Assembly (NCBI RefSeq): GCF_945957345.1
Contig: NZ_CAMFKW010000020.1
Span: 1-64,000 of the forward strand
DNA length: 64,000 nt
DNA from: an uncultured Allobosea sp.
Lineage (GTDB): Bacteria > Pseudomonadota > Alphaproteobacteria > Rhizobiales > Beijerinckiaceae
Direction of reading: 5' to 3'
Both the position numbers and the translations under genes were made by a program. Every line of letters begins with the position of its first letter. The first letter of the stretch is position 1. This document shows, piece after piece, positions 48,185 through 56,967 of the stretch. Under the pieces are notes generated by a model, which was given only the letters and a program-made list of their open reading frames with translations, did not search any database and had not been told where the DNA came from.

Positions 48185-48844
48185 CTATCCGGCGAGCCGC
48201 CAGACCGAGCTGCGCTTGATCTCGGCATCCTCCAGCGCCCGCGTCACCGGCACTTCATAGGTCGCGACCGCTTCGAGCTTGCCGCGCGGCAGATAGCTGC
48301 GGCCGGGGTCGCCGATCAGCACCGTCGCGCCCCGCGCCGACAGTCCGGAGAGCCAATCGATGACGCGCTCGGCCATCGCGCGCTCGTAGCAGACGTCGCC
48401 GGCGCAGACGACGTCCCAGCCCTCGTCGCGGCCGATCAAGTCCTCGCAGCGTGGCGTCACCGCAACGCCGTTGGCCGCCGCGTTGATGCCGATCGCCGCC
48501 GCGGCGAAACCGTCGATATCGCAGGCCTCGACCGGCGCAGCGCCAACCCTGGCCGCCGCGATCGCCGCCAATCCGGAGCCTGAGGCGAAATCCAGCACGC
48601 GCCGTCCCGCAACGATCTGCGGATGATCCAGCAGATAGCGCGCCAGAGCCTGCCCGCCGGCCCAAGCGAAAGCCCAGAACGGCGGCGGCAGGCCGATCAC
48701 CGCGAGCTCGTCCTCGGTCTTCTGCCAGAGTTCGGTCGCCTCCTCCGCGACATGCAGCGCGATCTCCGGCGCATGCGGCACCGGGAGCAGCCGGGTATGG
48801 GCGCGAATGAAGGCCTCGCGGTCGAGAACGGTCTCGCGGCTCAT
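48185..48844 (-). CDS. class I SAM methyltransferase, ETF-beta lysine methyltransferase-like
   Basis: A 219-residue methyltransferase with FWAFAWAGGQALARYLLD, motif I VLDFASGSGLAAIAAA, the acidic motif II (EACDIDGFAAAAI) and GDVCYERAMAERV. That combination is shared with METTL20-type enzymes that methylate lysines of electron transfer flavoprotein beta in animals and some alphaproteobacteria. A ribosomal-protein or other protein target remains possible. Its ATG overlaps the glycosyltransferase stop by four bases. Confidence 0.85.
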   Translation of the reverse strand: MSRETVLDREAFIRAHTRLLPVPHAPEIALHVAEEATELWQKTEDELAVIGLPPPFWAFAWAGGQALARYLLDHPQIVAGRRVLDFASGSGLAAIAAARVGAAPVEACDIDGFAAAAIGINAAANGVAVTPRCEDLIGRDEGWDVVCAGDVCYERAMAERVIDWLSGLSARGATVLIGDPGRSYLPRGKLEAVATYEVPVTRALEDAEIKRSSVWRLAG

Positions 48845-49995
48845 GCCGCGGCCTCCGGCGCCGCACGGCCGAGCAGGCCGAGATAGAGCGCCTTCACGCC
48901 ATTCATCACGTCGCGCTCGGTATGGCCGTCGAGCAGGCGCGCGCGAGCATTCTCGCCCATGCGCTCGGCGAGGCGCGACGTGCCGGCCAGCGCGACGAGC
49001 GCCCTCGCCAGCGCTGCAGCATCATCGGCCGGCACGACCATGCCGTCCTGCCCGTCGCGGACGAAGCTGCGGCAGCCCGGCACGTCCGTGGTCAGGATCG
49101 CCCGGCCGCAGGCTGCCGCTTCCAGGATCGTGCGCGGCAGGCCCTCGCCGCCCCGCGAGGGAAGGATGCAGAGATGATGCGCCTTCCAGACGCCCTCGAT
49201 ATCGCGCGTCGGCCCGGCCCAGGTAACGCCCGGCCGCGCCGCCCATTCCTTCAGCGTCGTCTCGGGGATCGCCTTGGGATTGGACGGATCCGGCGCACCA
49301 TGGATGGTGAGCGTGACCTTCGCGCCCTCGGCCCGCGCCAGCCTGACCGCCTCGACCGCGAGATCGACGCCCTTGGACCAGAGCATTCGCGCGACCAGCG
49401 CGACCTTGAGCGGCGGCGCCGGCGGCATCGGCGAGGGCATCATGATCAGCGGATCGACGCCGGCCCCGCCGACGATCGCGACCTTCGCGGCATCTTGCGG
49501 GTCGAGCCCGAGCGTCACGGGATCATCGGGATTCTCGAACAGGAAGCGCACCTGCGGCCCGTCGATCGCGCCGCGCAGCCAGGTGATCGCGGCGAAGCGG
49601 GCCATCGCCGCAAGCGCGCCCTGCTTCGCGCCGAGAAAGCCGAGCCCGGTCAGCGCATAGACGCGGCGCTCGACACCGGCCAGCTTGCCGGCGAGCCCGG
49701 CGAGCGCGATCGGCTTCAGCGCGATGCAATGCAGGATATCGGGCTTCTCCGCCGCGATCAGGCGCTTCAGCGCCCTGACCTGCCTGAACAGCGCCCGCGG
49801 ATCGATGCTGCGCCGCTCCGCCTCCAGTCCGATCAGCCTTGCGCCCGTCGCCTCGATCACGCGCCGGTGATTGCGCTCGCGCGCGATCACCGCGACATCG
49901 AAGCCGAGCTCGCGCGCGGCCCGCGCCATCGGCAGGAAATGCGAGGCGAAGAACCAGTCCTCGGTGGCGACGAAAAGGAGTTTCGGGCGCGGCAT
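48841..49995 (-). CDS. glycosyltransferase family 4 protein
   Basis: A GT-B fold retaining glycosyltransferase of 384 residues. The N-terminal domain starts KLLFVATEDWFFASHFLPMA and includes HCIALKPIALAGLAGKL. The C-terminal domain has VARMLWSKGVDLAVEAV and the E-x7-E motif near SRGGEGLPRTILEAAACG. It probably adds a sugar to a surface polysaccharide or lipid carrier. The ATG at 49995 starts the domain cleanly; an open frame to 50037 exists. First gene of a two-gene operon with the methyltransferase. Confidence 0.9.
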   Translation of the reverse strand: MPRPKLLFVATEDWFFASHFLPMARAARELGFDVAVIARERNHRRVIEATGARLIGLEAERRSIDPRALFRQVRALKRLIAAEKPDILHCIALKPIALAGLAGKLAGVERRVYALTGLGFLGAKQGALAAMARFAAITWLRGAIDGPQVRFLFENPDDPVTLGLDPQDAAKVAIVGGAGVDPLIMMPSPMPPAPPLKVALVARMLWSKGVDLAVEAVRLARAEGAKVTLTIHGAPDPSNPKAIPETTLKEWAARPGVTWAGPTRDIEGVWKAHHLCILPSRGGEGLPRTILEAAACGRAILTTDVPGCRSFVRDGQDGMVVPADDAAALARALVALAGTSRLAERMGENARARLLDGHTERDVMNGVKALYLGLLGRAAPEAAA

Positions 49996-50137
49996 CGCGC
50001 CATCAGGCCGATACGGCGGCGAAATGCAACCCGCCACCGCGCTGTCATGCTAATGTCGGGTCGATGTCGGGCTCCTGACGTGGCGTATCGGTTCCACTCC
50101 GCCGCATCCTGCGATCGAGGCGAGCAACGAGGGATCC

Positions 50138-50611
50138 ATGCTCATTCAGAAGCTCAGACTTCAGCGCGGCTGGTCGCAGGAACAGTTGGCGCATCTCAGC
50201 GGGCTCAGCGTCCGGACGATCCAGCGGATCGAGAACGGCCAGACCCCGAGCATGGAATCCCTGAAGTCGCTCGCCTCCGTCTTCGAGATGGATTTCAGCG
50301 AACTGAGGGAAAACGACATGACATCGACAGATCAGGCCCCGGCCGTCACGCCGGACGAGGAGCTCGCGCTCAATCAGGTCAGGCAGATCAAGCGCTTCTA
50401 CCTGCGGGTGGTGCAATCGGGCGTCTTCATCGCGCTCCTGGCAGCCATCAACCTGACGGTGAATCCGCATTTCCTGTGGTCGCTATGGGTCGCCTTGTTC
50501 TGGGGCCTGGCGCTGGCCTTCAAAGGGCTGCGCGTCTTCGACAAGATCCCTTTCCTCAACGCGGATTGGGAGAAGCGGCAGGTCGAGCGCAGGCTGGGCC
50601 GTCAGCTCTGA
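50138..50611 (+). CDS. XRE-family regulator with C-terminal 2TM membrane domain
   Basis: A 157-residue fusion of a Cro/CI helix-turn-helix (residues 1-60: LRLQRGWSQEQLAHLSG, VRTIQRIENGQTP) with a 2TM domain (about 80-157), whose two hydrophobic stretches are SGVFIALLAAINLTV and LWSLWVALFWGLALAF, ending in WEKRQVERRLGR. It should hold a DNA-binding domain at the cytoplasmic face of the inner membrane. CGAGGGA precedes the ATG. Divergent from the glycosyltransferase and convergent with the subtilase. The target genes are unknown. Confidence 0.85.
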   Translation: MLIQKLRLQRGWSQEQLAHLSGLSVRTIQRIENGQTPSMESLKSLASVFEMDFSELRENDMTSTDQAPAVTPDEELALNQVRQIKRFYLRVVQSGVFIALLAAINLTVNPHFLWSLWVALFWGLALAFKGLRVFDKIPFLNADWEKRQVERRLGRQL

Positions 50612-50630
50612 AACGCCGGGCGGAAGCCGT

Positions 50631-52142
50631 TCAGGGGCGCGCCGTCGCGACCGGCAGCACGCGCGCGATCGCCGTCGGCGGATCGATCCGACCGGCGCCA
50701 TAGACCGGATCGCGCCCGCGCGAACCGAGATCGACGGCGCTTTCGGCGAGCACCCGGCGGGCGCTGTCGGAATCGAGCTCCGGCTGCTTTTCGAGCAGGA
50801 GGGCGACCAGCGCCGTGACATGGGCCGCGGCGATCGAGGTGCCGGACGTGAAAGCGTAGCGGCCGCCGGGCTCGGCCGTCAGCACATCGACGCCCGGCGC
50901 CGCGATCGCGACATAAGAGCCGCGATTGGCCTCGCTGAAGACCTTGTCCTCGGCATCGGTCGCGGTCACCGCGATCACGCTCGGATCGGCACCGGGATAG
51001 AGCGGGGCCGACCGGGGACCGCCATTGCCGGCGGCGCCGACTGTGATCACGCCGCGCTCCTTCGCGCCGGCCAGCGCCTTGGACAACAGGCGGTCCTGCG
51101 GGCCGGCGAAGCTCAGATTGATCACCTTGGCGCGCTGCTGGACCACCCATTCGAGCGCGGTCAGGATCTGGAACGACTTGCCGTTGGCGGAGACCGCCTG
51201 CGGGCCGCCAAAGGCGCGGGCGACGACGAGGCGGGCCGCCGGTGCGATGCCTTGCAGTTCGCCATGCGCGACGATCGCCGTCGCCATCGAGGTGCCATGG
51301 GCATGAGGCGTCGCCAGCCCGTCGATCGCGTCGAGATAGCCGACGACCGAGCCCTGAATCTCGGGATGGTCCATGTCGACGCCGGAATCGATAATGCCGA
51401 CCCGGACGTTGCGCCCCTGCGCGAGCTTGCGCACCTCGCCGAGGCGCAGCTTGTCGACGACATATTGCGGCGGCAGCACGCGCCGCACCGCCGCGGTGCC
51501 GCGCGCCGCCGTTGCGGGATCGGCCAGCCGCAGGCTCGGCTGCGTTGCCGGGGTGGTCGCCTCCGAGGATGCGGTAGCCGCCCCCGCCGGCGTATCGGCG
51601 CGGGATTGCGAATCCTGCTGCAATTCGAAGAGGAAATTCGGCTGTGCCCCAGCGATATTGGTGTCGTCGGCCATCTCGGTCAGCACAGCGCGCAGATCGC
51701 GCCCTGCCTCGAGCTTGGCTCGGATGATGGTGACGCCCGCGAGATCAAAGCGCTGGCGCGCGATCAGCGTCGCGCCGTAACGGCGCAGCACCACTTCCGC
51801 CTCGACATTCGGCGCAAGCTCGAACAGCACCTCGTCGGGCACGAAGCGATTCTCGTTGAGCGCCGGGACAATGGCGCGCTGGGTCCGGGGCTGCAGCCAG
51901 GAGCCGGGCGGCACCTGCATCGAGCGGTTGGTCCCGCCCGCGGAAGGCTGCTGCGGGCTCGTCGTCGGTGCGGCGCGCTTGCCGTCGCCGGTGCCTCCTG
52001 CGGGCTGGGCGAAGGCCAGCCCCGGCACGAGCGCAAGCGCACATGCGAGAAGGCCGGCCGCGGCGAGACGCCGGGCCGACGATGTTCGATGAGCGAACGG
52101 GGACGGCAGCATGGCCTCACCCTCCTGCGGCGACGACATCAT
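50631..52142 (-). CDS. secreted S8 family serine peptidase (subtilase)
   Basis: A 503-residue subtilisin-like protease. A signal peptide (LAAAGLLACALALVPGLAFA) is followed by an inhibitor-I9-like propeptide region (about 95-175), a low-complexity Ala/Thr linker and the catalytic domain. The triad is Asp252 (IIDSGVDMDHP), His282 (HAHGTSMA) and Ser436 (SGTSIAAAHV), with oxyanion Asn373 (GAAGNGG). An alternative ATG ten codons in is possible. Third gene of the sigma / anti-sigma / protease operon, 31 bases after the anti-sigma gene. Confidence 0.92.
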   Translation of the reverse strand: MMSSPQEGEAMLPSPFAHRTSSARRLAAAGLLACALALVPGLAFAQPAGGTGDGKRAAPTTSPQQPSAGGTNRSMQVPPGSWLQPRTQRAIVPALNENRFVPDEVLFELAPNVEAEVVLRRYGATLIARQRFDLAGVTIIRAKLEAGRDLRAVLTEMADDTNIAGAQPNFLFELQQDSQSRADTPAGAATASSEATTPATQPSLRLADPATAARGTAAVRRVLPPQYVVDKLRLGEVRKLAQGRNVRVGIIDSGVDMDHPEIQGSVVGYLDAIDGLATPHAHGTSMATAIVAHGELQGIAPAARLVVARAFGGPQAVSANGKSFQILTALEWVVQQRAKVINLSFAGPQDRLLSKALAGAKERGVITVGAAGNGGPRSAPLYPGADPSVIAVTATDAEDKVFSEANRGSYVAIAAPGVDVLTAEPGGRYAFTSGTSIAAAHVTALVALLLEKQPELDSDSARRVLAESAVDLGSRGRDPVYGAGRIDPPTAIARVLPVATARP

Positions 52143-52173
52143 GCCATGGCGCCAAGCGACCGCGCCAGCCGGA

Positions 52174-52869
52174 TCACGGCGCCGGCGCGACGAAGCTGAC
52201 GATGGCGCTCTCGCCCTTCATCCGCGCCGCGATCGCATCGACCTGGGCGGTGGAGAGCGAGGCATCGCCGACGCGCACCTTGAAAAAGCCGTTGGCGCGG
52301 GGACCGTCGACCACCGAGGCGTCGAAGCGCTTGAAGAAGGAGGCGATCTCGCCGGCCTTCGCCTCGGGTGAGAAGCTCAGCAGCACATAACTCTCCGACG
52401 CGCGCGTACCCGGCGCCGAAGCCGTCTGATAACCGGGGCCGCCGTCGCGCAGCGCCAGGCCGGTGATCGCGACGCCCTGCAGCACGATCAGCGCAATCGC
52501 GGCGGCGCTGGCATAGGCGAGACGGCGCGGCGTCTGCGCGGCCAGGAGGCCACCAAGCCAGCCCAGCAGGCCGCGGCCGTTTTCCTGGGCTCGCGTCAGC
52601 AGCGGCGCCGGCCGGACCTCGGCTTCGATCCCGGCCATCAGCTTTTCGAGCGCATTGTGCGAGGGGGCGCCGAGGCTCTCGTTGAGCAGGACCGTCTCGG
52701 CCATGTCGTCGCGGATCAGGTCGAGCCGGGCGGCAAGCTCGGTGTCGCCGGCGAGCGCCGTCTCGACGCGGCGCTTGTCGGCATCCGAGATGCGGCCATT
52801 GGCGTAGAAGGGCAGCAGCTCCTCGAGCTCGCGGCGCTTCGGATCGCTGGCGATGCTGTCGTTCATCAC
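52174..52869 (-). CDS. putative anti-sigma factor, single-pass membrane protein
   Basis: A 231-residue protein between an ECF sigma factor and a secreted protease. Its N-terminus (LEELLPFYANGRISDADKRR) resembles anti-sigma domains but has no His-x3-Cys-x2-Cys zinc motif. One TM segment lies at about 117-140 (AAAIALIVLQGVAITGLAL), with a periplasmic C-terminal domain (YVLLSFSPEAKAGEIASFF). The arrangement suits a membrane anti-sigma that holds the upstream sigma factor. Functional assignment comes from context. Confidence 0.75.
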   Translation of the reverse strand: MMNDSIASDPKRRELEELLPFYANGRISDADKRRVETALAGDTELAARLDLIRDDMAETVLLNESLGAPSHNALEKLMAGIEAEVRPAPLLTRAQENGRGLLGWLGGLLAAQTPRRLAYASAAAIALIVLQGVAITGLALRDGGPGYQTASAPGTRASESYVLLSFSPEAKAGEIASFFKRFDASVVDGPRANGFFKVRVGDASLSTAQVDAIAARMKGESAIVSFVAPAP

Positions 52870-52914
52870 GCCACTCCCTGCGCAGCCGGGCCGCGCCTCA
52901 TAGAAACAGAAATC

Positions 52915-53475
52915 TTACGGCCAGCCGCGGTCGATACCGGCGGCCTTGAGCATTTCGCCCAGCTTCTTGCGGGCGTGGAAGAGCCGGGTCTTGACGGTAT
53001 TCTCGGGAATACCGACGATCCGCGCGACCTCCTCGACGGAGGTCTCGTGGTAATAGACGAGATCGATGACCTCGCGGTGCTCGGCTGAAAGCCGTCCGAG
53101 GCAGGCGCGGATGGCGAGACCCTTGTCCTGCTTTTGCAGAACGACCTCGGGGCCATCGGCGTCATCCTCAAGGCTTTCGGCGTAATCCTCGTCCAGCTCG
53201 GCGTCGCGGCGCTTGCGCAGGAGCGACCAGGCCTTGTTCCGGGCAATGGCGAGCAGCCAGGTCGAGACCGAGGCGCGTGCCTCGAACCGATCAGCCTGTC
53301 GCCACAGATCCATGAACACGTCACTGATCACATCCTCGGCAAGCGTCTCGTCGCGGACGAGCCGCAGCACGAAACGGTAGACCCGCACCTGATGCCGCGA
53401 AAACAGCACCTTCATCGCGAGCCGGTCACCAGAGGCGATCCGTTTGACGAGATCCTCGTCCGATTCCGTATGCAT
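52915..53475 (-). CDS. ECF-type RNA polymerase sigma factor
   Basis: A sigma-70 family extracytoplasmic-function factor of 186 residues. Region 2 reads DVISDVFMDLWRQADRFEAR and WLLAIARNKAWSLLRKRR; region 4 reads LVYYHETSVEEVARIVG, then PENTVKTRLFHARKKL. MHTESDEDLVKRI at 53475 is the usual start; the open frame to 53508 is not needed. First gene of the operon with the anti-sigma and subtilase genes. A possible self-promoter is noted upstream. Confidence 0.92.
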   Translation of the reverse strand: MHTESDEDLVKRIASGDRLAMKVLFSRHQVRVYRFVLRLVRDETLAEDVISDVFMDLWRQADRFEARASVSTWLLAIARNKAWSLLRKRRDAELDEDYAESLEDDADGPEVVLQKQDKGLAIRACLGRLSAEHREVIDLVYYHETSVEEVARIVGIPENTVKTRLFHARKKLGEMLKAAGIDRGWP

Positions 53476-53511
53476 TGCCCCTCGAAGGCCAGGCATCCCG
53501 GCTCGCATTCA

Positions 53512-53541
53512 GTCGTCGCGGCGAGCGGGGAAAAGGTTCAA
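53512..53541 (-). promoter_or_regulatory. candidate ECF-type promoter of the sigma operon
   Basis: On the minus strand TTGAACC (53541-53535) is followed after 16 bases by CGACGA, resembling the GAAC / CGTC layout of ECF promoters. A 7-bp inverted repeat (53546-53567) lies directly upstream. The rest of the 283-bp gap 53476-53758 holds the terminator of the DUF6481 gene and no gene that I can see. Confidence 0.3.
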
Positions 53542-53545
53542 CCCG

Positions 53546-53567
53546 GCGTGCACATTAATCTGCACGC
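53546..53567. promoter_or_regulatory. inverted repeat upstream of the ECF promoter
   Basis: GCGTGCA-CATTAATC-TGCACGC: perfect 7-bp arms around an AT-rich centre, adjacent to the candidate -35 of the sigma operon. It looks like a dimeric-regulator site, but the regulator is unknown. Confidence 0.35.
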
Positions 53568-53668
53568 GCGGATTTGCCGATAGGTCGATGCGAAACGATG
53601 AGGGGTTTTTTGCCCGAAATTCAGTCCTTGGCCGGGGCAAGCGCTGCCATCTCGGTTAAGCGGATATG

Positions 53669-53691
53669 AAAAGGGGCGCTCGCGGCGCCCC
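53669..53691 (-). terminator. rho-independent terminator of the DUF6481 gene
   Basis: On the minus strand GGGGCGC-CGCGA-GCGCCCC is followed directly by TTTT, 68 bases after the stop of the DUF6481 gene. A 7-bp GC stem plus T run is the standard intrinsic terminator form. Confidence 0.65.
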
Positions 53692-53758
53692 AAATCGCAT
53701 TCTCAGGAGATGCGGAAATTCCTGGCATTCAGCCTCTATCGGCCGAACGGCAAAGGCG

Positions 53759-54133
53759 TCAGCGGCGCTTGCCGGCCGTGCGCATCTGCATGTACTGCAC
53801 GGCTTCCAGCAGCACCTTGCGCGGACGCTCGGCGTCGCGCTTGGCCTGCTCGGCCTTGCGGGCGGCTTCGCGGGCGAGCTCTTCCTGGCGCTTCTCTTCG
53901 GCGATGCGCTCACGCTCGATCGCTTCCAGGCGCTCCTTCTCGGCCCGGATCTTCGCCTTCTCGGCTTCGCGCTCGGCGCGCGCCGCGGCGATGGCTTCCC
54001 GCTCCTCGCGTCGCTGCACCATCACCGGGTCGTCGGCCTTCGGCCGGGCCTTGAAACGCTCGAGCAGCGCCTTCTTGGCATTGGCGGAATTGGACTGGCG
54101 GTCGGTAAAGCTGCGGTCGTTCGGGTTCTTCAA
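53759..54133 (-). CDS. DUF6481 family protein, charged coiled coil
   Basis: A 124-residue protein rich in Glu, Lys, Arg and Ala, almost all predicted helix (EEREAIAAARAEREAEKAK and RAEKERLEAIERERIAEEKR). The N-terminus SFTDRQSNSANAKKALLERF resembles the alphaproteobacterial DUF6481 family, of unknown function. It appears to start with TTG (54133-54131) after GAGAGAAG; no ATG or GTG gives the conserved N-terminus. Monocistronic, with its own terminator. Confidence 0.75.
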   Translation of the reverse strand: MKNPNDRSFTDRQSNSANAKKALLERFKARPKADDPVMVQRREEREAIAAARAEREAEKAKIRAEKERLEAIERERIAEEKRQEELAREAARKAEQAKRDAERPRKVLLEAVQYMQMRTAGKRR

Positions 54134-54476
54134 GGGTGATCTTCTCTCGGGTTGTTACGGGCATTCATCGGCCTGCGCGGGCGAGATAATCCAGATCCGG
54201 TCGGATTGGTATCGAAATCGACGCGCGGCAGCCCCGCTTCCAGCGCTTATCGGGCGGCAGGTCCTGCATACTGCACGCTAAAAACGCATGAGAACGGCAG
54301 GATCGGCACCCATCAGGCGGGCGGGCCGGGCCATGCATATGGGCAGCGTGTCCTGCCATGTCAATGCAAACAACCCTTTGGAAGCTATATTGCAGCCCGA
54401 AAACCAGCTCTATGCTTTACAAGCGTGGCATTTTCGCCAACAGGCAGGATGACCGCCGCAACAACGCCGTGCTCCC
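54134..54476. other. 343-bp gap before proB, no gene seen
   Basis: It separates the divergent DUF6481 and proB genes and should hold both promoters. The least GC-rich part (54380-54425) has TTGCAG and TATGCT spaced 15 bases apart, a poor promoter match for proB. I see no RNA gene, large repeat or convincing short coding frame. Confidence 0.5.
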
Positions 54477-55601
54477 GTGAAGACGCCCCTGCTCTCCGAT
54501 TTCCGCCGCATCGTCGTCAAAGTCGGCTCCAGCCTGCTGGTCGACCGTGAGCGCGGCCGCTTGCGCCACGCCTGGCTCGCGGCATTGGCCGAGGATCTCG
54601 CCGACCTGCACCAGCGCGGCGCCGACGTGCTCGTCGTCTCCTCCGGTGCGATCGCGCTGGGACGCACCGTGCTCGGCCTGCCCTCCGGTCCGCTGCGTCT
54701 GGAAGAAAGCCAGGCCGCCGCCGCCGTCGGCCAAATCGCGCTTGCCCGCAACTGGGCCGAGGCGCTCGGCGCCCACGGCCTCACCGCCGGCCAGGTTCTG
54801 CTGACGCTGGCCGATACCGAACAGCGCCGCCGCTATCTCAACGCGCGCGCGACACTCGGGCGCCTGCTCGACCTGCGCGCCATCCCCGTCATCAACGAGA
54901 ACGACACCGTCGCCACCACCGAGATCCGCTATGGCGACAATGACAGGCTCGCGGCACGGGTCGCGACCATGGCCGGCGCCGACCTGCTGGTGCTCTTCTC
55001 CGATATCGACGGGCTCTATACCGCCCCGCCCGCGAAGGACCCGGCCGCGCAACATATCCCGGTAGTCGAACGCATCACGCCCGAGATCGACGCCATGGCC
55101 GGCGGCGCGGCTTCCGAGCTCTCGCGCGGCGGCATGCGCACCAAGATCGAGGCCGGCAAGATCGCGGCGGCCGGCGGCACCCATATGCTGATCGCCGACG
55201 GGCGCGCCAAGAACCCGCTCGCGAGCGTCGCCAATGGCGGGCGCTGCACCTGGTTCCTGACGGCCTCCACGCCAGCCACCGCCCGCAAGACCTGGATCGC
55301 CGGCTCGCTAGAGCCGCGCGGCACGCTGCATCTCGATGCTGGCGCAGCTCGCGCCCTGCGCGGCGGCGCGAGCCTGCTGCCGGTTGGCGTCACCCGGATA
55401 GAGGGCGAGTTCGCGCGCGGCGACGCCGTGCTGATCCGTGATCCCGAAGGGCAATTGCTCGGCCGCGGCCTCGTCGCCTACGACGCCTCCGAGGCGGCGT
55501 TGGTGCTCGGCAAGGCCTCCCGCGATATCGAGAGCGTCCTCGGCTATCCCGGCCGCGCCGAAATGATCCACCGGGACGACATGGCGCTCGGGCTGGGCTA
55601 A
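54477..55601 (+). CDS. proB: glutamate 5-kinase
   Basis: Phosphorylates glutamate in the first step of proline synthesis. The amino-acid kinase domain ([64 protein letters not shown]) is followed by a C-terminal PUA domain ([20 protein letters not shown]), 374 residues in all. It starts with GTG at 54477. It heads a block of closely spaced genes ending with rppH. Confidence 0.96.
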   Translation: MKTPLLSDFRRIVVKVGSSLLVDRERGRLRHAWLAALAEDLADLHQRGADVLVVSSGAIALGRTVLGLPSGPLRLEESQAAAAVGQIALARNWAEALGAHGLTAGQVLLTLADTEQRRRYLNARATLGRLLDLRAIPVINENDTVATTEIRYGDNDRLAARVATMAGADLLVLFSDIDGLYTAPPAKDPAAQHIPVVERITPEIDAMAGGAASELSRGGMRTKIEAGKIAAAGGTHMLIADGRAKNPLASVANGGRCTWFLTASTPATARKTWIAGSLEPRGTLHLDAGAARALRGGASLLPVGVTRIEGEFARGDAVLIRDPEGQLLGRGLVAYDASEAALVLGKASRDIESVLGYPGRAEMIHRDDMALGLG

Positions 55602-55647
55602 GCTTCCTCACGAACCGGCATTGCCGGCGACCATCGGGCTGAACGAG

Positions 55648-56952
55648 ATGACCAGCGACAGCGCATTGCGCATCATCGCGACGAACGAAGCCGCCGATAT
55701 CGGCAGCGTCATGCAGGATGTCGGCCGCCGCGCGCGTGCTGCCGCGCGCAAGGTCGCGCTCAGCCCAACCGAGCAGCGCAATGCCGCCCTCCTCGCCATG
55801 GCCGAAGCGCTGCGCGCCCGCAGCGCCAAAATCCTCGCCGCCAATGCGCAGGACCTCATCGACGGCAAGGCGGCGGGCCTGAGCGGCTCTTTCATCGATC
55901 GCCTCGCCCTCGACGAGAAGCGCCTCGCCGCCATCGCCGATGCCGTCGCCGAGGTCGCGGACCTGCCCGATCCGCTCGGGCGCGTGCTGGCGGAGTGGAC
56001 CCGGCCGAACGGCCTGCGCTTCGAGCGCGTCGCGACGCCGCTCGGCGTCATCGCCGTGATCTTCGAGAGCCGGCCGAATGTCACCGCCGATGCCGGCGCT
56101 CTCTGCTTGAAGAGCGGGAACGCCGCGATCCTGCGCACCGGCTCCGATTCCTTCCGCTCCTCGACCGAGATTGCCGCCGCGATGCGCGAGGGCCTGGAAG
56201 CAGCCGGCCTGCCCGCCGACGCGATCCAGCTCGTGCCGACACGCGACCGCGCCGCCGTGGGCGAGATCCTCTCGGGGCTGAACGGCAATATCGACGTGGT
56301 CGTGCCGCGCGGCGGCAAGAGCCTCGTCGCCCGTGTCCAGAGCGAGGCGCGCGTGCCGGTCTTCGCTCATCTCGATGGCAACTGTCATGTCTATGTCGAT
56401 GCCAAGGCCGATCTCGCCATGGCCCGCGAGATCCTGCTCAACGCCAAGCTCCGCCGCACCGGTGTCTGCGGCGCGGCCGAGACGCTGCTGGTCGACGAAG
56501 CCTGCGCGACAACGCATCTCGCCCCGCTCGTTATCGCACTGCTCGACGCTGGCTGTGCCGTGCGCGGCGATGCGGCCGTGCAGGCAATCGATGCACGCGT
56601 AACGCCCGCAAGCGACGAGGATTGGGCGACCGAATATCTCGATACGATCATCGCGGCGAAGGTCGTGCCCGGCCTTGACGCCGCGATCGACCATATCGAA
56701 CGCTACGGCTCACACCATACCGACGCGATCGTGACAGCCAACGAGGTCGCTGCCGCCCGCTTTTTGGCCGAAGTCGATTCCGCCATCGTCATCCACAACG
56801 CTTCGACCCAGTTCGCCGATGGCGGCGAGTTCGGCTTCGGCGCCGAGATCGGCATCGCCACCGGCCGCATGCATGCGCGCGGGCCCGTCGGTGTCGAGCA
56901 GCTCTGCTCCTTCAAGTACCGCGTCCATGGCGCGGGCCAGACCCGGCCCTGA
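55648..56952 (+). CDS. proA: gamma-glutamyl phosphate reductase
   Basis: Reduces glutamyl-5-phosphate to the semialdehyde, the second proline step. It is an aldehyde-dehydrogenase fold of 434 residues with the catalytic Cys in [33 protein letters not shown] and the C-terminal [14 protein letters not shown] are family marks. The ATG at 55648 is chosen over a TTG at 55621. It lies 46 bases after proB. Confidence 0.96.
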   Translation: MTSDSALRIIATNEAADIGSVMQDVGRRARAAARKVALSPTEQRNAALLAMAEALRARSAKILAANAQDLIDGKAAGLSGSFIDRLALDEKRLAAIADAVAEVADLPDPLGRVLAEWTRPNGLRFERVATPLGVIAVIFESRPNVTADAGALCLKSGNAAILRTGSDSFRSSTEIAAAMREGLEAAGLPADAIQLVPTRDRAAVGEILSGLNGNIDVVVPRGGKSLVARVQSEARVPVFAHLDGNCHVYVDAKADLAMAREILLNAKLRRTGVCGAAETLLVDEACATTHLAPLVIALLDAGCAVRGDAAVQAIDARVTPASDEDWATEYLDTIIAAKVVPGLDAAIDHIERYGSHHTDAIVTANEVAAARFLAEVDSAIVIHNASTQFADGGEFGFGAEIGIATGRMHARGPVGVEQLCSFKYRVHGAGQTRP

Positions 56953-56967
56953 GGCGAAGCGCGGCGC

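Noticed and set aside
53710-54054. Plus-strand frame starting MRKFLAFSLYRPNGK
   Set aside because: Although AGGAG precedes it, almost all of it is antisense to the DUF6481 gene and the terminator lies just before it; the composition is Arg/Ala/Pro-rich as in shadow frames.
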